Source of the DNA: Shewanella glacialimarina
GTDB taxonomy: Bacteria > Pseudomonadota > Gammaproteobacteria > Enterobacterales > Shewanellaceae
Direction: 5' to 3'
Assembly: GCF_020511155.1 (NCBI RefSeq)
Contig: NZ_CP041216.1
Span: forward strand, 1,922,001 to 1,986,000
DNA: 64,000 nucleotides
The notes below the pieces were generated by a model. It ran no database searches, had not been told where the DNA came from, and saw only the letters and a program-made list of their open reading frames with translations. Both the position numbers and the translations under genes were made by a program. Shown piece by piece: positions 34,493 to 42,974 of the stretch (the first letter of the stretch is position 1; each line of letters begins with the position of its first letter).

Positions 34493-34864
34493 AATTTTTA
34501 GCCTTTATGTGGTCGTTTATTGTTTTAGTTATTTGAGAGTATTATCATCGCGCTATTAAAATCATCACGTCACGATCGTTCACATCAATATAGTAAAAGT
34601 CACTATAGTCGAAGTGACTTAATTATAGCTGATTCACTATAGTTGAGTGTGACGTGATCTGTTTCGCAACTTAGATAACAAAACAGTTAGCAAAACACTG
34701 AACACTTGTTTGATGGCATACTCGTATTTTTTAACACGCGTTAAATTGGCTGAAGTATCCCATATTTTTGATTAGACAGTTCATTAGTTTTTTTTATGCA
34801 TTATTTTCAGATTAGCCTAACTTATACATTAAGCTTATTAGGTTAAATTATACGAGGTATACGA
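34493..34864. other. Divergent sdaA/nagZ intergenic region with palindromes
   Basis: About 370 bases. ATCACGTCAC (34564-34573) is inverted at 34649-34658 (GTGACGTGAT), and AGTCACT (34599-34605) pairs with AGTGACT (34613-34619). TCACTATAG occurs twice (34600-34608 and 34634-34642). These sit upstream of sdaA and could be operators. No ORF. Confidence 0.45.
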
Positions 34865-35881
34865 TTGAGCTATTTAATGATGGATCTAGCCGGACTGACA
34901 GTGTCAGCGCTAGAAGCAGAGCAACTACAACATCCTCAAGTGGGCGGTATTATTCTATTTACCCGCAATTACGCGAGTAAATCTCAACTCATTGAGCTAG
35001 TTAAGCAAGTCAGAAATATTCGGCCTGAACTATTAATTGCCGTTGATCACGAAGGTGGTCGAGTGCAACGCTTTAAGCAGGACTTTACTCATATTCCTGC
35101 TATGGGCGATATTTTACCCGCTGCAAAAGGTGATTTAGCATTAGCAAAATTGTGGGCTAAAGAGTGCGGTTTTTTAATGGCGGTTGAACTGTTAGCCTGT
35201 GATATTGATTTAAGTTTTGCGCCTGTGTTAGATGTTAATGGCATAAGTGAAGTGATTGGTAAGCGAAGTTTTAGTGCTAATCCTGATGAGGTGACTAACT
35301 TAGCGGCAGAATTTATTATTGGTATGGAACAAGCGGGCATGGCTGCTGTGGGTAAGCATTTCCCCGGTCATGGCAGCGTTGCCGCAGATTCCCATGTGGC
35401 TATGCCTGTAGACAGTCGCAGCCTGGCACAAATTGAAGCCTTTGATATGCAGCCTTTTGTTAGCTTAATGGCTAAAGGGCAATTAAATGGTGTTATGCCT
35501 GCACATGTTATTTATGATCAAGTTGACCCCAATCCTGCGGGATTCTCTACTTACTGGCTACAGAATGTATTGCGCCAACGTTTAGGGTTTACAGGGGTTA
35601 TTTTCTCTGATGACTTAGGCATGAAAGGAGCCAGCTTTGCCGGTGACTATTTAGGTCGAGCGCAAGCGGCGTTAGATGCGGGTTGTGACATGATTTTAGT
35701 TTGTAATGACCCAACCGGTGTAGCGGCATTATTAAGCGAGTTTACCTGGCCAGCAAATCCTCCGATAGCCAATGCATTAAGTTTAAAACCTGACACACTC
35801 AATGTGGTTAATGCGTTAGAGCAAGATGCGCGCTGGTTAGCGGCAATTGCAACGGCTAAACAAATCCATGCAGCAGTGTAA
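34865..35881 (+). CDS. nagZ: Beta-N-acetylhexosaminidase
   Basis: Cytosolic GH3 enzyme that removes GlcNAc from recycled muropeptides. 338 residues; starts MSYLMMDLAGLTVSALE from a TTG with GAGG upstream, as expected for the family. Visible: GGIILFTRNY, AVDHEGGRVQRF, GKRSFS, VGKHFPGHGSVAADSHVAMP with the conserved Lys-His and the acid/base His region, and nucleophile Asp in GVIFSDDLGMKGAS. Followed by a terminator. NagZ products can induce AmpC-type beta-lactamase where an ampR/ampC pair exists; none is in the window. Confidence 0.96.
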   Translation: MSYLMMDLAGLTVSALEAEQLQHPQVGGIILFTRNYASKSQLIELVKQVRNIRPELLIAVDHEGGRVQRFKQDFTHIPAMGDILPAAKGDLALAKLWAKECGFLMAVELLACDIDLSFAPVLDVNGISEVIGKRSFSANPDEVTNLAAEFIIGMEQAGMAAVGKHFPGHGSVAADSHVAMPVDSRSLAQIEAFDMQPFVSLMAKGQLNGVMPAHVIYDQVDPNPAGFSTYWLQNVLRQRLGFTGVIFSDDLGMKGASFAGDYLGRAQAALDAGCDMILVCNDPTGVAALLSEFTWPANPPIANALSLKPDTLNVVNALEQDARWLAAIATAKQIHAAV

Positions 35882-35906
35882 GTTTTCGCAGTAACAATAA
35901 AAAAGC

Positions 35907-35931
35907 GGCTATCAATAGATAGCCATTTTTT
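35907..35931 (+). terminator. nagZ terminator
   Basis: Seven-base stem GGCTATC / GATAGCC with an AATA loop followed by ATTTTTT. Confidence 0.75.
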
Positions 35932-36266
35932 AGATATTATTTACACCGTAAGAGTGCGTTTATATTATAGTTTGATATTTTTTGGGACTTTTGGTGAGGA
36001 AACGGGTTAAGGACTAACACATTTCTGCCCCAAAATCGTTTAGAGTAAATACTCACTCATCACCTGTTAATATGACTTTGCCTTATAAAAAGTTATCTGA
36101 AGGTGTGTAGTGGTTTTCTGTCGAACTAAATGGCTTTACTGCATTCTAATACATGAACTTTTGATTCAAATGATGGGCTGATTGTAAATTGCAAGTGCAT
36201 GAAATATATCGCATTATGTGTGGATAAGGTGGCACATAGGTAGGCTTACACGACTGGAGAGTACTA
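35932..36266. other. Spacer before the DUF2971-IS66 chimeric ORF
   Basis: About 335 bases, A/T-rich, no ORF, terminator or recognised repeat. It starts the accessory patch and presumably holds the promoter of the chimeric ORF. Confidence 0.4.
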
Positions 36267-36578
36267 ATGCTTGTAAAGTATTATGGTTTGGTTTTCGATA
36301 ATAGAACCAATAGTTGGCTGCCAAGAGTAGAATTTATATCAAACGGTTTATTTCGTATGACTCAGCCTAAATACCTAAATGATAAAGGAAGTGAGGCTAG
36401 GCTATGGCCATATTTTAATGAATTTTCACCAGCGGATTACATAATGACCTGCCGTGCCAATGATTTGAATCCCTACTACTATTTCCGTCATCTCTTTACG
36501 GAATTACCCAAGCGTGCACCATCAGATGAACTGTCTGATTTGCTGCCATGGAATGTTGATTTAGGTGAAGCAGAATAA
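36267..36578 (+). pseudogene. DUF2971-like N-terminus fused to IS66 transposase tail
   Basis: A 103-residue ORF that looks like two unrelated pieces. Residues 1 to about 57 (KYYGLVFDNRTNSWLPR, NGLFRMTQPKYLNDKGSEA, FNEFSPADY) resemble the start of DUF2971-type accessory or defence-associated proteins. Residues about 58-103 (RANDLNPYYYFRHLFTEL, DLLPWNVDL) match the C-terminus of IS66-family transposases. The gene has a good ribosome-binding site (GGAGAG) and is likely a truncated DUF2971 gene whose 3' part was replaced by an IS66 insertion or deletion. Whether the short product is made is unknown. Confidence 0.7.
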
Positions 36579-36604
36579 CCTTCACCGGTTCATTGAGCGC
36601 TTAC
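36440..36604 (+). mobile_element. IS66-family remnant (3' end)
   Basis: The DNA encodes only the last about 45 residues of an IS66 TnpC, then runs to ATTGAGCGCTTAC at 36604, whose reverse complement starts GTAAGCGCTC, the typical IS66 terminal inverted repeat. No other end or other IS66 genes are present, so this is a scar. Confidence 0.65.
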
Positions 36605-36738
36605 GTCGCGCAAGGAAAACCCAAAGTCGGTAAAGCGGATATGGCTCTAAGATATAAGGTATGAGATTAAAGTAATATCATTGGTATAGGTTCTATATTA
36701 TTATCGTTGTTTATTTATATTACTTCTGTGAATCTTTT

Positions 36739-37188
36739 ATGTTAAGAATTAGCCGCATGGCAGATTATGCATTGTTAATGGTATTCAATATGCTTAGTCG
36801 CGATGAGCTTATTACTTTAGACAGCTTGCACGAGGTAACAAATTTATCTCTGCCAACCATGCGAAAACTAATGCGATCTCTTATCAGTAGCAATTTAGTG
36901 GAATCTGCAAGGGGCTCCAAAGGTGGTTTTAGACTGAGTCGTCCTCACGATCAAATATCAATTGCAGAAGTTATTGAAGCTATAGATGGACCGATTGCAT
37001 TAACAGAATGTGCTAAGTTAGATGGCGGTCTTTGTGAATTCCAAGATAAATGTGGATTGAAAGAAAATTGGAATATGGTCAATCGTATTATTTCAAATAC
37101 TTTGCACAGCGTAAAACTTGATACTATGGCAAAAGTGCCAATAGATATCAAACGTATGAAGTCAAAACTAATAAAGATATTAAAGTGA
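36739..37188 (+). CDS. Rrf2 family regulator, iron-sulfur type (SufR-like)
   Basis: A 149-residue winged-helix regulator. Helix-turn-helix at about 20-55 (LDSLHEVTNLSLPTMRKLMRSL), wing GSKGGFRLSR, and three cysteines in TECAKLDGGLCEFQDKC (Cys-x7-Cys-x5-Cys, about 93-108), the Fe-S ligand pattern of IscR/SufR-type regulators. It probably senses Fe-S status, oxygen or NO. It stands alone between an IS66 scar and an IS3 element, so any operon it controlled is absent; its targets are elsewhere or lost. Confidence 0.88.
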   Translation: MLRISRMADYALLMVFNMLSRDELITLDSLHEVTNLSLPTMRKLMRSLISSNLVESARGSKGGFRLSRPHDQISIAEVIEAIDGPIALTECAKLDGGLCEFQDKCGLKENWNMVNRIISNTLHSVKLDTMAKVPIDIKRMKSKLIKILK

Positions 37189-37456
37189 TCTAATTCAAAC
37201 TAGCAAAGCTAGCCATAGATAGCACTTCGCTAATACTTTACATCGCCATAACCAAGAGTCTAGCTGAGCACACAAATGATTAGATAGGCAAACAGGAATA
37301 GGAATGAACAGTATACCTTCCTATTTAACGTTGCCTAAATCCCAACGTAATAACACCTTCAGACGCTTAGCCTGCTTTTCGGCTAATGCACGCGGCACTA
37401 TTTATGTCTGCGATTATCACTAACGGTGTTTTTCAAGACAGTTGTCGCCTAAATTG

Positions 37457-38521
37457 TTAAGCAGCTTCTTTATGTTGCTCTGGATTTAACTCCACAGCGC
37501 CTATTGGCTGCCAGTTTAGCTCTTCTTTTGACCATCGCTCTGGATGTTCATTTCTTTTTGTCTGATACAACGCTTTTCGCTTCGCCAGTATTCCAACATC
37601 AAGACCATCATGCCTTTGGTTTGGTGTCACAAACTTAATCCTGCTATGGCGATGCTCGTTGTTGTACCAATAAACAAATTCATTGACCCATTTACGCGCT
37701 GCTTCTAACGATTTAAAACCTTCACTAGGCCAGCGTGGATGATACTTTACCGTTCTAAACAGCGATTCTGAGTATGGATTATCATTACTTACCCTTGGAC
37801 GACTTCGTGAGGTCACAACACCTAAATCGTACATCTTAGCATGCATCGTTAGGCTCTTCATGGGCGCGCCATTATCTGAGTGCAACACAACGTCTTTCTT
37901 TAAGCATTTCTCTGCCCAAACGCTACGCTCTAGTAGTGCTGCAGCTTGCTCACCGGTTTCACTGTCGTGAACTTCCCAACCAACGATTTTTCGACTGTAA
38001 ATATCTTCAATCATATACAGATAATAGTGTTTTCCTATCAGCGTTGTAGGCAGGTAACTGATATCCCAACTCCACACTTCGTTCGCTTTTTTAGCCGTAT
38101 AACTGGTTGGCTTTTTATGAACATTTCTCGGCTTAGCTTTGCCTCGGTGGTGCAGCATGTTTTCAGTATGTAATACACGGTAAAAACTCAACTCCGAAGC
38201 AATATACTCACCTCTATCGGCGAGTATCGGGACAATTTGGCTTGGTGGTAATGAGGCAAACTCTTCACTATTACACACATCAATCACGGCTTGTCTTTCT
38301 GCTTGACTCAGTTTATTTCCAGGCTCCGGCCTCGTTGCCGTTGGCCTTTTATCTGCGCTAATGTCACCGTCTATTCGCCAACGCTGCAAGGTCCTACTTG
38401 ATAATCCAATCATGTCACAGGCCTTATCTTGTCTCGCACCTGATGCGACAGCGGTACTGACCCACTGCGCGTGCTTCTGCCTATCGGTCAGCGAAATCAG
38501 TCTTCCTCTTTTTCTTTCCAA
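37457..38521 (-). CDS. IS3-family transposase OrfB (DDE integrase)
   Basis: 354-residue catalytic ORF. N-terminal helix-turn-helix (about 30-55, KACDMIGLSSRTLQRWR), then an rve integrase core (about 145-310) with DDE residues in VWSWDISYL, VVLHSDNGAPM and NDNPYSESLFRTVK. Overlaps orfA by 25 bases in the -1 frame; an A-rich stretch near 38500-38517 (GAAAGAAAAAGAGG) could allow the -1 frameshift that makes the OrfAB transposase. Appears intact. Confidence 0.92.
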   Translation of the reverse strand: MERKRGRLISLTDRQKHAQWVSTAVASGARQDKACDMIGLSSRTLQRWRIDGDISADKRPTATRPEPGNKLSQAERQAVIDVCNSEEFASLPPSQIVPILADRGEYIASELSFYRVLHTENMLHHRGKAKPRNVHKKPTSYTAKKANEVWSWDISYLPTTLIGKHYYLYMIEDIYSRKIVGWEVHDSETGEQAAALLERSVWAEKCLKKDVVLHSDNGAPMKSLTMHAKMYDLGVVTSRSRPRVSNDNPYSESLFRTVKYHPRWPSEGFKSLEAARKWVNEFVYWYNNEHRHSRIKFVTPNQRHDGLDVGILAKRKALYQTKRNEHPERWSKEELNWQPIGAVELNPEQHKEAA

Positions 38522-38997
38522 TAGGCATCGAACTTTTTTCCGAGGACGAGTAAAGCTGCCGCTTCCGCTAACGCTTTATCCTTTCTACGTAACTCACGTT
38601 CTAGCTCGTTAATGCGTTTTTTATCGGTCTTCTGCTCAGGTGTTATCTTGGCTTTTCTCGTCAGTGTTGTACTTGGATTACCGGCAATACAAGCTTGCTT
38701 CCATGCGTTAACTTGCTCAGGGTATAACCCCTTAGCTCGGCAATATTCACTTAACTCAACTACCGACAGAGAGGCGGTTTCCAATACCACTGAAAACTTT
38801 TCCTCACTTGACCACTTATCCGATGAACTGACTTTTGACACGTTTAACCCTGAAGTATTAAATTGCTTTTGCCAACTATACAGGGTTGAGAGGTTAATGC
38901 CTTCTTGCTCTGCAAACTTGCGAACCGACAAACCACTTTGACTAAACTTGTTTAATATTGCTTCTTTAAATTGACCTGAATGCCTTTGATAATTCAC
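38497..38997 (-). CDS. IS3-family transposase OrfA
   Basis: 166-residue ORF: two helix-turn-helix segments (about 8-45, FKEAILNKFSQSGLSVRKFAEQ and LSTLYSWQKQF; a second about 65-100) and a C-terminal leucine-zipper coiled coil (about 125-155, KKRINELERELRRKDKALAEAAALLVL). Binds IS ends and, after frameshifting, forms OrfAB. Intact. Confidence 0.9.
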   Translation of the reverse strand: MNYQRHSGQFKEAILNKFSQSGLSVRKFAEQEGINLSTLYSWQKQFNTSGLNVSKVSSSDKWSSEEKFSVVLETASLSVVELSEYCRAKGLYPEQVNAWKQACIAGNPSTTLTRKAKITPEQKTDKKRINELERELRRKDKALAEAAALLVLGKKFDAYWKEKEED

Positions 38998-39059
38998 TTG
39001 CTTTAACCTACCGCTCCCTGTTTATTTGTAAATTAATTGAGGCGACAACTATCCTGACA

Positions 39060-39432
39060 CAGGGGGCTAAACCCACTCTAGATATATCCGATAGATATTA
39101 TTAACGAAATTCACCGTCAGAACTCACTAGCCTTATCGAGTTGGCCTTGTAGACAGTAGTTAGCACATGTTTCTGTCAAGTTAAACATAGCAAAACGATT
39201 ATTTCATGTAGTTTGTTACAATGAACAAGGTCGTTTAATTAATAAAAAGTTAACATTAGCTCAAGTATTGTCGTTCCCCAAAACTATCCAACATGTTTAG
39301 TTACTCTCGATGCTTGTGCAACATGGTATTATTGGGCTCGAAAATACGAACATGTGGTCATAGAGTAAAACTTATTCCACCTCAACACGTAAAAGCTTTT
39401 TGAATTAGCAATAAAAATTATATATTCAATTA
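39060..39432. other. Spacer between IS3 element and cheB
   Basis: About 370 bases between the IS right end and the cheB stop. No ORF or transcription terminator I can recognise; A/T-rich. Confidence 0.35.
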
Positions 39433-40509
39433 TCAATCTTTTAAATGGGCATAGCGCATAATTTCTTGTGGGATTTGATTTAGGGACAATACTTTATTCG
39501 CAGCTCCAAGTGCAATAGCTTCTTTTGGCATGCCAAATACTACACAAGATTTCTCATCCTGGGCTACAGTTGGTGCACCTGCATCTAGCATATCTTTTAG
39601 ACCTCTTGCACCATCATCGCCCATGCCGGTTAGAATAAATCCTACCGCATTCTTGCCGGCACATTTAGCGGTCGATCTAAAAAGTACGTCTACCGAAGGT
39701 TTATGACGATTAACTAAGGGACCATCAATAACCTCAACCACATATTGCGCACCGCTGCGCTTCAACAGCATGTGCTTCCCCCCAGGAGCGATAAGTGCTT
39801 GACCAGGCAAGACGCGATCATTGTTACGCGCTTCACTAACACGTATATCGCAAATATTATTCAGTCGCTCAGCAAAAGATGCGGTAAACTTTTCAGGCAT
39901 ATGTTGAACAATCACTATGCCAGGACAATTAGAAGGTAAAGCTTTTAGAAGGTACTCTAAAGCTTGAGTGCCACCTGTGGATGTACCAATGGCGACCACA
40001 TGTTCGGTCGTTTTAGACATAGCCGATGCCCCGCAAGGTATTAAGCTTTCTACACCATTTTTTACTCTTACAGTGACCGCAGCCTTAGGCATGCGAATAT
40101 TGCTCATATTTGCTTTTGCTGCGGCTTTAACTGCGTTTGTAATATCACTCGCGGCATCTTGGATAAAATCTTTTAAACCTATTTTTGGCTTGGTCACTAT
40201 GCTAACTGCACCAGCAGACAAAGCCTGCATCGTTGTTTCAGCACCTTTGTCTGTTAATGTTGAGCAAATCACAACTGGAGTTGGCCGTTCTGCCATGATT
40301 TTTTTAAGGAAAGTGACACCATCCATCCTCGGCATCTCTATATCTAAAACAATGACATCAGGCCATTGAATTGCCATTCTATTCATGGCAAATAAAGGGT
40401 CAGCAACAGCACTAATAACCTCAATGCCAGGGTCTTTATTCAATACACTTTGCAACACCTGTCTGACAATGGCTGAATCATCGACTATCATGACTTTGAT
40501 TTTTGTCAT
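39433..40509 (-). CDS. cheB: Chemotaxis protein-glutamate methylesterase/deamidase CheB (module 1)
   Basis: 358 residues: receiver domain (1-120) with [13 protein letters not shown], phosphoacceptor D56 in [12 protein letters not shown] and Lys in VTKPKIG; then the methylesterase domain (about 165-355) with catalytic Ser in [14 protein letters not shown], His in [18 protein letters not shown] and Asp in [13 protein letters not shown]. All catalytic residues are present. It removes methyl groups from receptor glutamates after phosphorylation by CheA. It is the only complete cheB in the locus. Its start overlaps the cheD module-1 stop by 4 bases. Confidence 0.96.
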   Translation of the reverse strand: MTKIKVMIVDDSAIVRQVLQSVLNKDPGIEVISAVADPLFAMNRMAIQWPDVIVLDIEMPRMDGVTFLKKIMAERPTPVVICSTLTDKGAETTMQALSAGAVSIVTKPKIGLKDFIQDAASDITNAVKAAAKANMSNIRMPKAAVTVRVKNGVESLIPCGASAMSKTTEHVVAIGTSTGGTQALEYLLKALPSNCPGIVIVQHMPEKFTASFAERLNNICDIRVSEARNNDRVLPGQALIAPGGKHMLLKRSGAQYVVEVIDGPLVNRHKPSVDVLFRSTAKCAGKNAVGFILTGMGDDGARGLKDMLDAGAPTVAQDEKSCVVFGMPKEAIALGAANKVLSLNQIPQEIMRYAHLKD

Positions 40510-41016
40510 AGCGATACTCTAGTAAGATCGCATTCACCGTATTTTACCCATACATCACCATTTAATAATTCTAGATAGACTTGTCTGTGAACCGAGCCTC
40601 CAAAATCCATGTTTTGAACATTAAATCCATGTTTTTTATGCAATGTTAGTCCAGCGGTAATGTTTTTTTCAGCGACATTGAGATATTGATGATCACTATT
40701 TAACTGATGGAGCATATTACTGCCACCAAACAGTTTGACTTGATATTCGTGGGGTAAGGTTTGATGTTTCTTGATTACTTTTAAAAACATTAATATCACC
40801 ATTGGCAAAGAAACCTATTTCTAGTCTGTTAGATGTACGACTATAGGGCAACATATAATGGTACATCCCCCCAAGATGCTTGTCTGGGTGCCATAAAGTG
40901 ATAGCGACACAGGAACCCCGTAAAGTATTGATTTTTATTTTTCCTTTACTGAAATAAAACTCACCGGGTTGTAAAGTGACTTGCTTAAATTCAGTGGCTG
41001 TCAACATAGCATTCAT
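40506..41016 (-). pseudogene. cheD: cheD, module 1, frameshifted
   Basis: Receptor glutamine deamidase, broken. One frame (from 41016) reads the N-terminal two thirds with the catalytic Thr, Cys and His of INTLRGSCVAITLWHPDKHLGGMYHYML and runs to GFFANGDINVF; the expected continuation HQTLPHEYQVKLFGGSNML to the C-terminus is in the +1 frame, ending at 40506. The switch lies in a T5-A4 homopolymer near 40770-40790 and needs one extra base. The overlaps with cheR (4 bases) and cheB (4 bases) show the gene was once an ordinary operon member. A sequencing error in the homopolymer is the alternative. Confidence 0.85.
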
Positions 41017-41813
41017 CGTTTTTGATACACTGAAGGTTTAACGGCTATGAGATTATCCACAACGCCGTTGAGGCTCTCTGAATGACCAACAATAAAATAG
41101 CCATTAGGTTTGAGCTGTCTGAGTAATTGTGAAACAACGTGTTGCTTTGTTTTCATATCAAAATAAATAAGTACATTGCGAAGAAAGATCACATCAAAAC
41201 TACCAAGTTGGCTAAGGTTGTCTTTTAAGTTAGCATGTATGAATTGCACTTTTTGTCTCAGCTCAGGACACATGATGAACGTGCCTTGCTGTTGTCTAGT
41301 GCCCTTTAAACAATAGTTTACAAGATAGTTTTTTGGAATATTAGCTGACTTTTCAATAGCATAGTGTCCGCTTCTGGCTCTGTCTAATATAGGGGTACTT
41401 ATGTCAGTACCTACGATCTCCCAATTTTTATTACCAGCATGTTCTGCCAAAATCATTGCCAGAGTATAAGCCTCCTCCCCGGATGAACTCGCAGCACTCC
41501 AGACTCTGAGCTGGGTACCATTCCAACCTGGAATAACTTTATCCCTGATAAAATCAAAATGCTTAGGCTCGCGAAAGAAAAAGGTTTCGTGGGTGGTCAG
41601 TAAGTCTATGGCAATTTGATATTCGTTATGCGCTTTACTCTGCAGTAACTCGAAATATTGCGCATAACTATTTAAGCCAAAATGTTTAACCCTTTTGGCA
41701 AGACGGCTACTCACGAGTGCTTTTTTATTTTCTGATAAATTAATACCGGCTATTTCATAAATCATTCGTTGAAATAAGCAGAACTCTTTATCACTGAGGT
41801 TTAAAACATCCAT
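41013..41813 (-). CDS. cheR: Chemotaxis protein methyltransferase CheR (module 1)
   Basis: SAM-dependent enzyme that methylates receptor glutamates. About 266 residues from ATG 41811-41813, chosen because GAGGATAAGT precedes it (the longer frame adds 20 unlike residues). N-terminal helical domain (FCLFQRMIYEIAGINLSENKKALVSSRLAKR), HETFFFREPKHFDFI, SAM motif WSAASSSGEEAYTLAM, GTDIST and VIFLRNVLIYFD. Intact. It is paralogous to the CheR at 43.5-44.3 kb at about 60% by eye. Confidence 0.95.
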   Translation of the reverse strand: MDVLNLSDKEFCLFQRMIYEIAGINLSENKKALVSSRLAKRVKHFGLNSYAQYFELLQSKAHNEYQIAIDLLTTHETFFFREPKHFDFIRDKVIPGWNGTQLRVWSAASSSGEEAYTLAMILAEHAGNKNWEIVGTDISTPILDRARSGHYAIEKSANIPKNYLVNYCLKGTRQQQGTFIMCPELRQKVQFIHANLKDNLSQLGSFDVIFLRNVLIYFDMKTKQHVVSQLLRQLKPNGYFIVGHSESLNGVVDNLIAVKPSVYQKR

Positions 41814-41915
41814 ACTTATCCTCAAAAACAGCTCATCAAAAAATATTATTCCCACACTCGTTCGTGTTTTCAAAACGTAGGAATAAATGATTGATTTATA
41901 ACACTTTTATTCTGC

Positions 41916-42451
41916 TCACTGTTTGTTATTAGGTATTTGTTCTTGAACTAAGGTGCTTACCATGGTCATCTCTTGGACGGACAGGACTTTATCTACCTGT
42001 AAGATAATCACAAAATTACCATTTACCTTACCCATTCCTTGAATGAAATCTACCCGTATTTGTGCGCCAAAGGCTGGGGCTGGCTCTATATCGTTGTTAC
42101 TTATTTCAATCACTTCGGAAACAGCATCAACCATCACACCAATGTCTTGCATCACATCATCATTCAGCACCTCAATTATGACAATGCAAGTCCGTTTGAC
42201 AATATTGCTTTGTTCGGCCCCAAAGCGAGCCGCTAAGTCCACAACAGGAACTACGGCCCCTCTGAGGTTTATCACTCCTTTGATGAAATTTGGCATCATA
42301 GGGACTGGTGTGACATTGCTGTACTCTAGAATTTCCTTTATACGTAAATACCAATTGCGTACATGGCTTCTTTTAAATTAAAGGTCAAATATTGCCAATC
42401 ATCATCAATATTACTATTAGTCGAAGTGGCCATCTTGCTGGGAAAATTCAT
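41916..42451 (-). pseudogene. cheW: cheW, module 1, frameshifted
   Basis: Coupling protein linking receptors to CheA, broken. Starting at ATG 42449-42451 (AGGAGG just upstream) the frame reads IDDDWQYLTFNLKEAMYAIGIYV then stops at 42338-42340; the rest (IKEILEYSNVTPVPMMPNFIKGVINLRG to the C-terminus NNKQ) is in another frame. One missing base near 42343-42347 would rejoin them and match the intact CheW at 44.3-44.9 kb (MYAFTILNVKEILEYANV). The C-terminal part alone lacks the first beta strands. Confidence 0.85.
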
Positions 42452-42460
42452 CATTACCTC

Positions 42461-42756
42461 CTAGAAGCGTACAAAGTCATGTTCGATAGTGGCAACAGAA
42501 CGTTTTTTAGCCCTAGTATTTGATTTTTCTGCTTGCACTTGAGTCGTAATTCTCTTGCTGTGCACCGGACTTACGTTGGACATGTCAAATTTAAAGAATC
42601 CGATAACGTCCTGTAGTATTTCTGCTTGGCTACTCATTTCTTCAGCTGTAGCAGCTAACTCCTCAGATGCAGAGGCGTTTTGCTGAGTAATTTGACTGAG
42701 CTGCTCCATCGCGGTGTTGATTTGGGCGGCACCAGAAGACTGCTCTTTGGATGCGG
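42461..42756 (-). pseudogene. Truncated methyl-accepting chemotaxis protein, module 1
   Basis: Only the last about 95 codons of an MCP remain: ASKEQSSGAAQINTAMEQLSQITQQNASASEELAATAEEMSSQ, then FFKFDMSN, a linker and the C-terminal tail IEHDFVRF. Upstream the sequence changes abruptly at 42752-42758 into cheB receiver sequence in a different frame. The reading is therefore not a functional receptor; it is the remainder after a deletion. Confidence 0.85.
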
Positions 42757-42959
42757 CATTTCAATATCAAACACTATGACATCGGCTATTTTATGGCTAT
42801 TCGTTTCATCGCAAATAATGGATCGGGCAGCGCCGCCATTACTTCGATACTTGGGGCCACCTCAAGCAGCGCAGAGTGCACCTTATGCACCACAGCAGAA
42901 TCATCGACGATTAAAACGTTGATACTTTTCTTTTTATTCAGAATATTTTTTGATTGCAT
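42752..42959 (-). pseudogene. cheB: cheB fragment, module 2 (receiver domain only, frameshifted)
   Basis: From ATG 42957-42959, 15 bases after the cheD module-2 stop, the frame reads SINVLIVDDSAVVHKVHSALLE and PLFAMKRIAIK, the start of a CheB receiver, then meets a stop. A one-base deletion shifts the remainder (DVIVFDIEMP, the phosphoacceptor region) to another frame, and homology ends at the junction with mcp. The catalytic methylesterase domain is missing. Confidence 0.85.
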
Positions 42960-42974
42960 ACCAATCTTTTCAAA

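Larger units (their letters stand above)
37431..39059 (-). mobile_element. IS3-family insertion sequence
   Basis: Complete two-ORF element. Imperfect terminal inverted repeats: left TTTCAAGACAGTTGTCGCCT (37431-37450) and right, read inward, TGTCAGGATAGTTGTCGCCT (39040-39059). The right end has the TG terminus of IS3 elements; the left has TT. No clear target duplication (flanks GTT and CAG), so the target site may have decayed or rearranged. Confidence 0.85.

Noticed and set aside
34560..34660. CRISPR-like short repeats near sdaA
   Set aside because: Only two or three short words in palindromic arrangement, no regular spacing, no cas genes in the window.
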